From Cupriavidus sp. BIS7 (GTDB lineage: Bacteria; Pseudomonadota; Gammaproteobacteria; Burkholderiales; Burkholderiaceae): a DNA stretch of 64,000 nucleotides. Below are positions 44,931 through 53,299 of the stretch, piece by piece. The notes below the pieces were generated by a model. That model was not told the origin of the DNA and searched no databases. It was given only the letters and a program-made list of their open reading frames with translations. The stretch covers positions 1-64,000 of the forward strand of contig NZ_ALOU01000019.1 of NCBI RefSeq assembly GCF_000292345.1. Direction: 5' to 3'. Numbering within the stretch: position 1 is the first letter of the stretch; each line of letters begins with the position of its first letter. Position numbers and translations under genes: made by a program.

Positions 44931-45611
44931 ATGCAGCGAACGGTACTTCATTCCCTGGCGCACGCCGCCGTTGGAATTGCCATTGCCTGCGGTGCGACTG
45001 TGTCGAATGGAGTGCTGGCGGATACGGTGTTCAAGGACCCCGACGCCCGGATCGAAGCCCGTGCCGATGCCACGGACGCCCATCCGGAAGGCAAGCGTGG
45101 CTTGCTGTCGTCGGTGATGAACTCCACCAGCAATGTCGCCACGAAAGCTGGCGACCTGGTCATGAACGCGCTGGGCCTGATTGGCGTGCGTTATCGCTTC
45201 GGCGGTAACAGCCCCGAATCGGGTCTGGACTGCAGCGGCTTCGTTCGCTACGTGTTCAACGACACCTTCGGCTTCATGTTGCCGCGCCGCTCCGTGGAAA
45301 TGAGCCAGGTTGGCACCACCGTTGCGGTGAATGACCTGCGCCCCGGCGATCTCGTGTTTTTCAACACGATGCGCCACACGTTCTCGCACGTCGGTATCTA
45401 TATTGGCGACAACAAGTTCGTGCACGCCCCGTCCACCGGCAGCAAGATCCGTGTCGACGACATGCGTGCGTCGTACTGGGTGACGCGTTACAACGGCGCC
45501 CGCCGTATTGACGACTCCGCCCGTGGCTCCGTCGACAATACGAGCAACATGATCGAGACGCTCAAGCGCTTCGATCCGAATGCCCAGGGACGCTCGCTGT
45601 ACGGCGGCTGA
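44931..45611 (+). CDS. NlpC/P60 family cell-wall peptidase, exported
   Basis: A 226-residue exported protein. A signal peptide (MQRTVLHSLAHAAVGIAIACGATVSNGVLA) is followed by an NlpC/P60 papain-like domain with C101 (LDCSGFVRYVF), H153 (FSHVGIYIGD) and H165 (KFVHAPSTG). These domains cleave gamma-D-glutamyl-diamino acid bonds or related bonds in peptidoglycan cross-bridge peptides. A strong AGGAGA fixes the start, and the long upstream frame is non-coding. An intrinsic terminator follows directly. Probable function is cell-wall remodelling during growth. Confidence 0.92.
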   Translation: MQRTVLHSLAHAAVGIAIACGATVSNGVLADTVFKDPDARIEARADATDAHPEGKRGLLSSVMNSTSNVATKAGDLVMNALGLIGVRYRFGGNSPESGLDCSGFVRYVFNDTFGFMLPRRSVEMSQVGTTVAVNDLRPGDLVFFNTMRHTFSHVGIYIGDNKFVHAPSTGSKIRVDDMRASYWVTRYNGARRIDDSARGSVDNTSNMIETLKRFDPNAQGRSLYGG

Positions 45612-45630
45612 TTCCGGCCCGAAGCCAAAC

Positions 45631-45660
45631 AAAAAAGGACTGCCCAGGCAGTCCTTTTTT
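45631..45660 (+). terminator. Intrinsic terminator of the NlpC/P60 gene
   Basis: AAAAAAGGACTGCC (45631-45644) and GGCAGTCCTTTTTT (45647-45660) form a 14 bp stem with a U-tract, 20 bp after the stop codon. It can serve both strands. Confidence 0.9.
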
Positions 45661-45766
45661 GTTGCGTGCGACGTAATTGTATTAAGACAAGTACCCCACT
45701 AAAGGGTGACACGATTTGTCATCCGACCTGACAATTTCTGTCAGGCAGTTTGGGCCATGCTGACAA

Positions 45767-46708
45767 TTATTGCGTGGCGACGGCGCCGGTCGTCGCCGGG
45801 CGACTGCGGGCGGCGGCCAGTTTTTCTCTCAGCGCTGGCAGTACCGCCGCTGTGGCCTGTTCGCCGGCCAGGATCGCCCGGTTACGCGAAGTGAAGTCGC
45901 TGCCACCCATGTCCGGCAGGTCCGGCCGGATCACGACGTCGGCGCGCGAGAGCGCTATCTTGTTGATCGACTGACCCATGATGGCGGTGGTCTGCAGCAG
46001 GACGCCGCTCTGGCCGCCGTTTTTCTGACTTGCCGGATCGGCGGAAATATTCACCGCGATCACGAAATCGGCACCCATCTCACGCGCGGAATCCACCGGC
46101 ACGGGTTCCACCAAACCGCCGTCGACGTAGTCATGCCCGCCAATCGAAACGGGCTGGAATACGCCCGGCACGCTGCTCGATGCGCGCACGGCCTGGCCCG
46201 TATTGCCACGGCGGAAAAGGATCCGGTCGCCAGACTTGAGATCCGTGGCAACGATGCCCAGCGGCAATTTCATGGCCTCGATCGGACGATTCTTGACCAG
46301 GCGATTGACGTAGTTCTGCAGCGCCTCGCCCTTGAGCCAACCACCGAAGCGCGTGCCAAAGGGCAGGGCCCAGTCGGCGATGGTGGCCTCGTCCATTGTC
46401 AACGCGAGCTTGTTCAGCGTGAACCCGTCCATGCCCGATGCGTAGAGCGCTGCCACAACGGAGCCCGCGCTGGTACCCGTGACGATGTCAGGATGGATGC
46501 CCTGGGCCTCGAGCGCCTTGATCACGCCGATATGGGCAAAGCCGCGCGCCGCGCCGCCGCCAAGCGCCAGGCCAATACGGATCGGCCGGGGTGTGGCGGG
46601 TGGCACGGTGGCGGTCGTGCTGGTGTTTGTCGCGTCCGGCCTGGGGCCGAATGAGCAGGCAGCCAGCAGCATTGCTGCTGACGCGCCCAGGAAATTTCGT
46701 CGTTGCAT
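45767..46708 (-). CDS. Patatin-like phospholipase lipoprotein (RssA-like)
   Basis: A 313-residue lipoprotein with a patatin domain. The signal ends in LLAAC with Cys18 as the lipid-anchored residue. The oxyanion loop is GGGAARG (50-56), the nucleophile S80 in GTSAGS, and the catalytic aspartate D196 in DYVDGGLVEPVPV. The expected activity is lipid acyl hydrolysis on a phospholipid, and it acts at the envelope. It lies downstream of, and convergent with, the NlpC gene. Its 5' end is near the gltX promoter on the opposite strand. Confidence 0.9.
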   Translation of the reverse strand: MQRRNFLGASAAMLLAACSFGPRPDATNTSTTATVPPATPRPIRIGLALGGGAARGFAHIGVIKALEAQGIHPDIVTGTSAGSVVAALYASGMDGFTLNKLALTMDEATIADWALPFGTRFGGWLKGEALQNYVNRLVKNRPIEAMKLPLGIVATDLKSGDRILFRRGNTGQAVRASSSVPGVFQPVSIGGHDYVDGGLVEPVPVDSAREMGADFVIAVNISADPASQKNGGQSGVLLQTTAIMGQSINKIALSRADVVIRPDLPDMGGSDFTSRNRAILAGEQATAAVLPALREKLAAARSRPATTGAVATQ

Positions 46709-46835
46709 CGAGGAATTGGGACCTTGCAGATTGTGATGCCGTGGGCATCACCGGGCCGGTAGTATCGCGTATAGCCCTGTGTCAGACCGGTGGCAGCATA
46801 AATGATTCCACGTCGGGATCGTATCAGCCAGCGCG

Positions 46836-46891
46836 TATAATGCAGCATTCCCTGACAGTCGGCCTGCGCGCATCCGTGCGCGGGCCTTTTT
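46836..46891 (+). promoter_or_regulatory. gltX promoter and terminator-like leader hairpin
   Basis: TATAAT (46836-46841) is a perfect -10 element; transcription would start near 46848. A GC-rich hairpin, GGCCTGCGCGC (46861-46871) with GTGCGCGGGCC (46876-46886), loop ATCC, is followed by TTTTTG, exactly like an intrinsic terminator, before the gltX ATG at 46905. It could attenuate gltX or release a short RNA of about 45 nt. Confidence 0.6.
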
Positions 46892-46904
46892 GTTTCTCCT
46901 GACC

Positions 46905-48302
46905 ATGACACAACGCGTCCGCACCCGCTTCGCACCGAGTCCGACCGGCTTTATTCACCTCGGCAACATTCGCTCGGCGTTCTATCCGTGGGCCTTTGCC
47001 CGCCGCATGAAGGGCGACTTCATTCTGCGCATCGAGGATACCGACGTTGAACGCTCGACCGATGTCGCGGTCGACGTGATCCTGGAAAGCATGGCCTGGC
47101 TCGATCTGGATATCGATGAAGGTCCGTTCTACCAGATGCAGCGCATGGACCGGTATCGCGAAGTCGTTCAGCAGATGCTGGACAGCGGACTGGCCTATCA
47201 CTGCTACATGAGCACGGAAGAGCTCGATGCCCTGCGCGAGGCGCAGCGCGTGGCCGGCGAAAAGCCGCGCTACAACGGCTTCTGGCGTCCGGAGCCGGGC
47301 AAGGTGCTGCCGGAGCCGCCGGCCGGTGTGCAGCCAGTGGTGCGCTTCAAGAACCCGATCGGTGGCAGCGTGGTCTGGGATGACGCCGTGAAGGGCCGTA
47401 TCGAGATTTCGAATGACGAACTCGATGACCTGGTCATCGCGCGTCCGGACGGCACGCCGACGTATAACTTCTGCGTGGTGGTGGACGATCTCGACATGAA
47501 GATCACCCACGTGATTCGTGGCGATGACCACGTCAACAACACGCCGCGGCAGATCAATATCATCCGCGCGCTGGGCAGCGAGGTGCCTGTCTACGCCCAT
47601 CTTCCTACCGTGCTGAACGAGCAGGGCGAAAAGATGAGCAAGCGCCATGGCGCGCTGCCCGTGACCGGTTATCGCGATGAAGGCTATCTGCCGGAAGCGG
47701 TGCTGAACTACCTGGCGCGTCTGGGCTGGGCGCACGGCGACGCCGAGATTTTCTCGCGCGAGCAGTTCATCGAGTGGTTCGACCTGGAGCACCTGGGCAA
47801 GTCCCCGGCGCAGTACAACCCGGAAAAGCTGGCCTGGCTCAACAATCACTACATCAAGGTGGGCGACAACGCGCGCCTGGCCGAACTGACGCGCCCGTTC
47901 ATCGAGGCGCTGGGCGGCAAGGTGGAGGGTGCAAACCTGGCCGACGTGATCGCGCTGGTCAAGGATCGTGCGCACACGCTCAAGGAAGTGGCGCAGACCG
48001 CGATCCTGTTCTATCGCGGCGAGCCGCAGGCCGATGCGGCGCTGAAGACCGAGCATCTGACCGACGAGATTCGGCCGGCGTTGCAGGCCCTGGCCACGCA
48101 ATTGGCCGCGCTGCCCGAATGGAAGCGCGAGGCGATCGGTGCTGCGTTCAAGGCAGTACTGGCTGAGTTCGGCCTGAAGATGCCGAAGCTGGCGATGCCG
48201 GTCCGCCTGCTGGTGGCGGGTCAGCTGCAGACGCCGGGCATCGACGCGGTGCTGGAACTGTTCGGTCGCGACACGGTGCTGCGCCGCCTGTCCGCTGCGT
48301 AA
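46905..48302 (+). CDS. gltX: Glutamyl-tRNA synthetase
   Basis: A 465-residue class I glutamyl-tRNA synthetase, which charges tRNA-Glu for protein and tetrapyrrole synthesis. The class I signature is [16 protein letters not shown] (HIGH variant near residue 18), and the KMSKR loop is EKMSKRHGA. The anticodon-binding C-terminal domain is complete. It starts with [15 protein letters not shown]. It is followed by two tRNA sets that include its own substrate, tRNA-Glu. Confidence 0.96.
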   Translation: MTQRVRTRFAPSPTGFIHLGNIRSAFYPWAFARRMKGDFILRIEDTDVERSTDVAVDVILESMAWLDLDIDEGPFYQMQRMDRYREVVQQMLDSGLAYHCYMSTEELDALREAQRVAGEKPRYNGFWRPEPGKVLPEPPAGVQPVVRFKNPIGGSVVWDDAVKGRIEISNDELDDLVIARPDGTPTYNFCVVVDDLDMKITHVIRGDDHVNNTPRQINIIRALGSEVPVYAHLPTVLNEQGEKMSKRHGALPVTGYRDEGYLPEAVLNYLARLGWAHGDAEIFSREQFIEWFDLEHLGKSPAQYNPEKLAWLNNHYIKVGDNARLAELTRPFIEALGGKVEGANLADVIALVKDRAHTLKEVAQTAILFYRGEPQADAALKTEHLTDEIRPALQALATQLAALPEWKREAIGAAFKAVLAEFGLKMPKLAMPVRLLVAGQLQTPGIDAVLELFGRDTVLRRLSAA

Positions 48303-48315
48303 AAAACTGCTGAAA

Positions 48316-48351
48316 AAGTCTCGGCTGGGGCTTGCGCTCTGGCCGAGACTT
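48316..48351 (+). terminator. Hairpin after gltX
   Basis: AAGTCTCGGC (48316-48325) pairs with GCCGAGACTT (48342-48351) around a 16 nt loop, 14 bp after the gltX stop. Only a weak T-rich tail follows. Confidence 0.6.
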
Positions 48352-48422
48352 CAGCATAATCTCGTTCTCCCTGCTGCACGACGCAAGTCAAGCGGATCGG
48401 TTGAAAAACTGAAAAAAGGGAC

Positions 48423-48450
48423 TTGCAAAACGGTGTGAGTGCTTTATAAT
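48423..48450 (+). promoter_or_regulatory. Promoter of the first tRNA set
   Basis: TTGCAA (48423-48428) and TATAAT (48445-48450) with a 16 bp spacer, about 80 bp before the first tRNA. Confidence 0.75.
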
Positions 48451-48500
48451 CGCCGCTTCGCCAGAAACGCAGTAAATCTGGTGGGCAAGTAGTGGTAAAT

Positions 48501-48527
48501 GGCAGTAACGGCAGTAACGGCAGTAAC
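48501..48527 (+). repeat. Tandem 9 bp repeat (3 copies) in the tRNA leader
   Basis: GGCAGTAAC occurs three times head to tail between the promoter and the first tRNA-Ala. It is absent before the second tRNA set. Confidence 0.85.
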
Positions 48528-48530
48528 TAT

Positions 48531-48606
<76 letters not shown>

Positions 48607-48613
48607 AGTTTCT

Positions 48614-48689
48614 GTCCCCTTCGTCTAGAGGCCTAGGACATCACCCTTTCACGGTGAGTACAGGGGTTCGAATCCCCTAGGGGACGCCA
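48614..48689 (+). tRNA. tRNA-Glu (TTC), copy 1
   Basis: 76 nt with encoded CCA. Acceptor stem GTCCCCT/AGGGGAC and anticodon loop with TTC (CCCTTTCACGG). It is seven bases after tRNA-Ala and identical to copy 2. Confidence 0.97.
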
Positions 48690-48695
48690 AATATT

Positions 48696-48739
48696 GGACG
48701 TAATCAGACGTCCAGTTGGCTGTCCGGAGCGAAGCTCCG
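48696..48739 (+). other. Two hairpins in the tRNA-Glu/tRNA-Asp spacer (copy 1)
   Basis: GGACGT-AATCAG-ACGTCC (48696-48713) and CGGAGC-GAA-GCTCCG (48725-48739). The matching spacer of copy 2 has equivalent hairpins with changed but still paired stem bases (49274-49291 and 49301-49314), which suggests a conserved structure for precursor processing. Confidence 0.65.
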
Positions 48740-48755
48740 AGCAGCAACCGACAAA

Positions 48756-48832
48756 GGAGCGGTAGTTCAGTCGGTTAGAATACCGGCCTGTCACGCCGGG
48801 GGTCGCGGGTTCGAGTCCCGTCCGCTCCGCCA
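48756..48832 (+). tRNA. tRNA-Asp (GTC), copy 1
   Basis: 77 nt with encoded CCA. Acceptor stem GGAGCGG/CCGCTCC, anticodon loop CTGTCAC (GTC). Identical to copy 2 at 49331-49407. Confidence 0.97.
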
Positions 48833-48839
48833 GACTGAG

Positions 48840-48868
48840 CCCGCTTGGGTGAAACCAAGCGGGTTTTT
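48840..48868 (+). terminator. Terminator of the first tRNA set
   Basis: CCCGCTTGG (48840-48848), loop GTGAAA, CCAAGCGGG (48855-48863) followed by a T-run. Confidence 0.9.
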
Positions 48869-48924
48869 ATTTGGGTGAGAGGTGATTATTTGATAATCAC
48901 TTTTCGATTTACCCGAGGCTAAGT

Positions 48925-48953
48925 TTGTCAGTCTCGAAAAATCAAAATATAAT
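48925..48953 (+). promoter_or_regulatory. Promoter of the second tRNA set
   Basis: TTGTCA (48925-48930) and TATAAT (48948-48953) with a 17 bp spacer, about 45 bp before the second tRNA-Ala. Confidence 0.85.
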
Positions 48954-48998
48954 CGCGGCTTCGCAAGAAACTACGATTTTTGCAGGACCAGGAATTAC

Positions 48999-49074
<76 letters not shown>

Positions 49075-49189
49075 GGATTTGCAAAGCACTTGAAGTAGTA
49101 GTAAAAAAGGTGCTTGAAGTTGTGAAAGTTCTGCTAGAATGGCGGACTTCGCAGCAGCAGACGGAAAACGTTGCTTGCAACAGATTTCT

Positions 49190-49265
49190 GTCCCCTTCGT
49201 CTAGAGGCCTAGGACATCACCCTTTCACGGTGAGTACAGGGGTTCGAATCCCCTAGGGGACGCCA
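49190..49265 (+). tRNA. tRNA-Glu (TTC), copy 2
   Basis: 76 nt with encoded CCA, identical to copy 1. Confidence 0.97.
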
Positions 49266-49273
49266 AAACAGCC

Positions 49274-49314
49274 GGGCGTAATCAGACGCCCAGCAGTCGT
49301 CGGAGTTATCTCCG
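49274..49314 (+). other. Two hairpins in the tRNA-Glu/tRNA-Asp spacer (copy 2)
   Basis: GGGCGT-AATCAG-ACGCCC (49274-49291) keeps the loop of copy 1 while the third stem pair changed from A-T to G-C on both sides. CGGAG-TTAT-CTCCG (49301-49314) is the counterpart of the second hairpin. The paired change supports an RNA structure. Confidence 0.65.
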
Positions 49315-49330
49315 GTCGACAGCCGACAAC

Positions 49331-49407
49331 GGAGCGGTAGTTCAGTCGGTTAGAATACCGGCCTGTCACGCCGGGGGTCGCGGGTTCGAGTCCCGTCCGC
49401 TCCGCCA
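49331..49407 (+). tRNA. tRNA-Asp (GTC), copy 2
   Basis: 77 nt with encoded CCA, identical to copy 1. Confidence 0.97.
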
Positions 49408-49413
49408 ATATTG

Positions 49414-49441
49414 AAAATGCCCGCGCAAGCGGGCATTTTTT
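49414..49441 (+). terminator. Terminator of the second tRNA set
   Basis: AAAATGCCCGC (49414-49424), loop GCAA, GCGGGCATTTTTT (49429-49441): stem with U-tract. Confidence 0.92.
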
Positions 49442-49480
49442 CGTCCATACGGAGCGGAGAGGGTCGCCTGCGCGGCCGGC

Positions 49481-49499
49481 GGGTTGAACTGGTCAACCC
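49481..49499. terminator. Hairpin at the 3' end of the MATE gene
   Basis: GGGTTGA (49481-49487), loop ACTGG, TCAACCC (49493-49499): perfect 7 bp stem just beyond the MATE stop on the minus strand. No U-tract, so termination is only possible. Confidence 0.45.
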
Positions 49500-49504
49500 G
49501 CTCT

Positions 49505-50854
49505 TCAGTCCACGCGACTCACCTTCATGAAATATCGAACCAGCAACGTGCCTGCAATTGCCAGGCTGATGCTGTTGGCCAGCCAGAAGCCTGAAGCGCC
49601 GCGCGTGAAGGCCGGCAGGGCGTCGATCAGTCCGAAGCCCATCACGTACCCGCCACCAAGCCCCACGCCCCAGAGCGACGCTGCATAGATCAGCGTCGGG
49701 ATCAGCGCGATCTTGTATGCGCGCAGGATAAATGCGCTCATGACCTGCACGGCGTCAAACGCCTGATAGAACGCCACAAACAGCATCAGCGGCAGCGCCT
49801 TGGCCACCACCTCGGGATCCTTGGCATAGGCATGCAACAGCGGTTCGCGCAGCAACCAGAGCAGGGTGCCGGTCAGTAGTGCCAGGCTCGCCCCGAAGCG
49901 GATGCCGCGCCAGGCAATGCGCCGTGCGGCGGCCATGTCGCGTGCCCCGATCGACTGGGCGACCAGTGTGGAGGTGGCAATCGATAGCGATAGCGGCAGC
50001 ATGTAAGCCACGGCGCTGAGGTTGGCGATGATCTGGTGCCCGGCCAGGGTGTCCGTGCCCAGGCGCGTGATGAAGATCGACATCAGTGTGAATGAAGTGA
50101 TCTCGATCAGGTATGTGAGCCCCATCGGGACGCCAAGTCGCAGCAACGGGCGAATCCGGTCCCAGTGCGGCCATTCCCAGCGCGTGAAGATCTCCAACTG
50201 CCGATAGGCCACGCCGCGGCACAGGATCAGCAGGCCAGACAGGCACCAGGCCCAGCTGATCAGTGTCGATGCCAGCGCGCAGCCCGGGCCGCCCATCGGC
50301 GCCACGCCCAGGCCGCCATCGATGAACCATGCATTGAGGGGTACCTTGAGTGCGAGCCCGCCAATTTGCAACACCGTCACCATGATCGGGCGCGATAGCG
50401 CGTTATTCAGCGCCATGTAGATGCGGAAGCCCAGCGCTGCCGGCAGGCCGAACGCCACGATATGGAGATAGTGCGAGGCCTTGTCGACCAGTTCAGGCGG
50501 TGCCTTGGCGAATTCGAGCAGCGGCGTGGGAAACAGCAGCAGCAACATGCCCGGGATCGCCAGCGCCACGCCGAGCCACGCGGCCTGGCGTACCTCGACG
50601 CCGATCTCGGCGGAGCGTCCGGCCCCATGGAGTTGTCCGGCGATTGGAGCAAGCGCCTGCAGCACCCCCATCAGGCTCACGTAGACCGTCACGTATATCG
50701 ATCCGCCCAGCCCTACGGCGGCCAGGTCCGTCGCCGATGCTCGGCCAGCCATGATGGTGTCGATAACACCGAAGGCGATGACGGCCAGTTGTCCCACCAG
50801 GACGGGGGCGGCCAGATGGGTGATGCGACGAATATCCTGCAGGGCGCTGCTCAT
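49505..50854 (-). CDS. MATE-family multidrug exporter (NorM-like)
   Basis: A 449-residue membrane protein with twelve predicted helices in two homologous halves. ITHLAAPVLVGQLAVIAFGVIDTIMAGRASATDLAAVGLG is the typical first half start, and the second half repeats it (LLRLGVPMGLTYLIEITSFTLMSIFITRLGTDTLAGHQIIANL). It exports cationic drugs or dyes using a Na+ or H+ gradient. A GTG at 50899 is in frame and could be the true start; I use ATG 50854, which fits the family. It lies after the glycosyltransferase gene on the same strand and may be co-transcribed. Confidence 0.9.
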   Translation of the reverse strand: MSSALQDIRRITHLAAPVLVGQLAVIAFGVIDTIMAGRASATDLAAVGLGGSIYVTVYVSLMGVLQALAPIAGQLHGAGRSAEIGVEVRQAAWLGVALAIPGMLLLLFPTPLLEFAKAPPELVDKASHYLHIVAFGLPAALGFRIYMALNNALSRPIMVTVLQIGGLALKVPLNAWFIDGGLGVAPMGGPGCALASTLISWAWCLSGLLILCRGVAYRQLEIFTRWEWPHWDRIRPLLRLGVPMGLTYLIEITSFTLMSIFITRLGTDTLAGHQIIANLSAVAYMLPLSLSIATSTLVAQSIGARDMAAARRIAWRGIRFGASLALLTGTLLWLLREPLLHAYAKDPEVVAKALPLMLFVAFYQAFDAVQVMSAFILRAYKIALIPTLIYAASLWGVGLGGGYVMGFGLIDALPAFTRGASGFWLANSISLAIAGTLLVRYFMKVSRVD

Positions 50855-50927
50855 CGTTCTAATGGATTGGGGGCGCCAGGCTGGAACCGTGTGCGTCACC
50901 GCCTGGATGGGCTCAGGCGGCTGGCGC

Positions 50928-52712
50928 TCAGGGCTGGCGCGGCAGGCGATGCGGCTGTGTCTGACGCGGCGCGGTTACACGCGACATATCGACAAGCCGA
51001 TACATGCGGAAGCGTTCGTCGCGGTCTGCCGGACGACGGCCTTCCCAGATCAGGCGCCATTCGAAATGGGAAATGCTGCTCGGTGCGCCGTAGTCGACGG
51101 CATCGTGCCGCAGCAGCACGTCGCAGCCGTCCTCGGGGCCGCCGAAACGGATGTGGCCGAAGTACGCAAACGACGAAAGCTGGGCATCGCCCATGCGGAT
51201 CGGCTGCACGCACGTGTACGTCGATGGCAGGGCCAGCGCGGCAGCCTGCGCCACGTCGCGATACGTCTTGCCATAGTTGATCGACGGCAGCCACAGCGTC
51301 ATCGCCATGACCCACATCAGCGTGGTGCCCGCTGCCGAGATGACCACCGGGCGCCAGATCTGCTTCGGCGCGCGCGACAGGCGCCAGCGCACGATCAGCA
51401 CCCAGGCGACTGTCACGGCCAGAGCGATAACCACAGCGCTGATCGTGAACGTGTGCTGGAATCCCGGCAACTGGCGGAATACGTTGTTGGCGACGCGCGG
51501 CGGCCAGCCCGTGGTCTTGGCGATCCAGAGGAACCAGATCGTGCCGCCCAGAATCGTGAAGAAAAGCAGCGAAAACCAGTCGATCGCATTGATCGCTGCA
51601 CGCGGCAGAGTGGGTAGTGCGAAGGCGGCCAGAACGGCCATCGGCGGCAGCAACAGGATGAACTGCACGTCGCCCGGGCTGCGCAGCAGGACCAGCAGCA
51701 GGAACAGTACGGCCACGATCGACAGCGGCAGTGCCACGTGGGGTGCCTGACGCATGCCGCGCCAGGACAGCCACGCGAAGGCGGCGATCGGCCATACGGG
51801 CCAGGAGAACAGGAAGAAATTGCGCGCGATGAAGCCGGCGGTGAACAGCGTGGGCGGACCGTAGGTGCGGCGGTCGTAGCGGGCCCATTCACGGATGTAC
51901 GTGACGGCGTCGTCGGTTGTGGTCGCGCCGAAGTACACGGCGGCCATCCACACCACGATGATGGCGACGGCAATCGGCAGCCCGATTCCAATCAGCCGCT
52001 TCAGCGGCAGTGGCTTGCAGAACGTACCGGCCGCGATTGTGGCGGCAAGCAGCGACGCCGCCAGGATCGGGCCGCTGGCCAGGCACAGTGCGCCCAGGCC
52101 CACGCCAAACCAGAGGCTGCCCTGCACGGGTTTGTCCAGGCTGCGGACCAGGCCGTAGAGCATGAAGGCAATCAGGCACACCTGTCCGACCTGCGCGGTG
52201 GTTTCATGGCCGCGCAACGCCAAGCCGACGCAGGCCAGGAAGATCAGCAGCGCGCCATCCGCGAGTGTCCGCCCGTAGGAGCGGGCATCGGGCTGTCCGC
52301 CGAAAGCGAATGCGAACGGTTGAACCTCGTCACGCCGGCCCAGCAAATAGGTGGAATACCAGATCAGCGCGCAGGTGGCGAAGTAGAACAGCGCCGTGGC
52401 AAGCCGTGCGGCATCCGGGGCGCCAAGCCAGCCGCCGAACAGCCGGATCATCCCGCCGCCCACCCAGAATGCCAGCGGGCCGTCATCGCTGAACGGCCGG
52501 CCGACGATGTTCGGCATCAGCCAGTCCTGCAGGTTGCCCGTACCAAGCTGCCACATCACGCCGAAGCCTGCGGCATCCTCGTTCTTCCATGGGTCACGGC
52601 CGAACAGGCCAGCCAGTCCATAGATGATGCAGATCGCCAGCAGCAGGGCGCGCGGCAGGGCGCCGGTGGCAGCGGCAGTCAGATGGACGGGAGAGGTCTT
52701 GGCTTGGCTCAT
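50928..52712 (-). CDS. ArnT/PMT-like membrane glycosyltransferase
   Basis: A 594-residue polytopic membrane protein of the GT-C superfamily (PMT_2/ArnT-like). The first periplasmic loop has the catalytic acidic region FGRDPWKNEDAAGFGVMWQL, where DPW and the ED pair correspond to the DE/ED signature of GT-C transferases using polyprenyl-phosphate sugars. About eleven helices follow, then a soluble C-terminal domain of about 130 residues. ArnT modifies lipid A with aminoarabinose, but other family members mannosylate proteins, so the acceptor is not established. The ATG at 52712 is preferred over an upstream open frame. Confidence 0.83.
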   Translation of the reverse strand: MSQAKTSPVHLTAAATGALPRALLLAICIIYGLAGLFGRDPWKNEDAAGFGVMWQLGTGNLQDWLMPNIVGRPFSDDGPLAFWVGGGMIRLFGGWLGAPDAARLATALFYFATCALIWYSTYLLGRRDEVQPFAFAFGGQPDARSYGRTLADGALLIFLACVGLALRGHETTAQVGQVCLIAFMLYGLVRSLDKPVQGSLWFGVGLGALCLASGPILAASLLAATIAAGTFCKPLPLKRLIGIGLPIAVAIIVVWMAAVYFGATTTDDAVTYIREWARYDRRTYGPPTLFTAGFIARNFFLFSWPVWPIAAFAWLSWRGMRQAPHVALPLSIVAVLFLLLVLLRSPGDVQFILLLPPMAVLAAFALPTLPRAAINAIDWFSLLFFTILGGTIWFLWIAKTTGWPPRVANNVFRQLPGFQHTFTISAVVIALAVTVAWVLIVRWRLSRAPKQIWRPVVISAAGTTLMWVMAMTLWLPSINYGKTYRDVAQAAALALPSTYTCVQPIRMGDAQLSSFAYFGHIRFGGPEDGCDVLLRHDAVDYGAPSSISHFEWRLIWEGRRPADRDERFRMYRLVDMSRVTAPRQTQPHRLPRQP

Positions 52713-52771
52713 CGGCAGATGGAAAGGCTGTGACCCAGGCGTATCAAGGTTGCCATTGTGGGCCACAAATG

Positions 52772-52799
52772 CAAAGAGGCAGCCGATGCTGCCTCTTTG
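52772..52799 (-). terminator. Terminator after rpmE2
   Basis: CAAAGAGGCAGC (52772-52783), loop CGAT, GCTGCCTCTTTG (52788-52799): perfect 12 bp stem downstream of the rpmE2 stop in the minus direction. Confidence 0.75.
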
Positions 52800-52865
52800 T
52801 CAGGTCGCGCACAGCGGGAGCATCTGTCCTCGTTGTGCGGCACGCGCTTGCAATAAGCGGGGCGA

Positions 52866-53126
52866 TTACTTCTTGGCGGCGCCCAGCTTGCTGCCGAACT
52901 TCTGGCGGAACTTCTCGACGCGGCCGGCCGTGTCCATGATCTTCTGGGTGCCGGTGTAGAACGGGTGCGATTCCGACGACACTTCGATCTTGGCCAGCGG
53001 GTAGGTCTTGCCTTCGTGTTCGATCGTGTCCTTGGTCTGGATCGTCGAGCGGGTCACGAACTTGAAGTCGTTCGACACGTCGTGGAACAGGACTTCGCGG
53101 TAATTCGGGTGAATGCCTTCTTTCAT
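52866..53126 (-). CDS. rpmE2: Ribosomal protein L31 type B
   Basis: An 86-residue L31 of the type B (zinc-independent) form. [29 protein letters not shown] is the family start, and the CxxC zinc ribbon of type A L31 is absent. It ends with the basic [15 protein letters not shown]. Type B copies typically replace the zinc form when zinc is scarce. GGAAG precedes the ATG. It is expressed from its own promoter. Confidence 0.95.
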   Translation of the reverse strand: MKEGIHPNYREVLFHDVSNDFKFVTRSTIQTKDTIEHEGKTYPLAKIEVSSESHPFYTGTQKIMDTAGRVEKFRQKFGSKLGAAKK

Positions 53127-53299
53127 GGTGCTTCCTTTCTGGTTGGGTAGCCAGTCCGCTCTATGTCTGCGTGCCGCAGCTTCAAATGCTTGCGGCGAGC
53201 GAACCACTTGCCGGTAACGGGCAAACCGGGATTATGGCAGAGAAATTGGCCACCAGGCAACTGGCGAAGCAAATTTGCTGCAGCGCGACGCATGGTGCC

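Noticed and set aside
46824-48101. Open frame of 425 codons on the minus strand over gltX
   Set aside because: gltX has all class I synthetase motifs on the other strand; the antisense frame has none.
48501-48527. CRISPR-like repeat
   Set aside because: Three directly adjacent 9 bp units without spacers; no cas genes.
49481-49499. GGGTTGA/TCAACCC palindrome as an FNR site
   Set aside because: Spacing gives 13 bp instead of 14 bp between outer bases and it lies at the end of the MATE gene, not before a gene.
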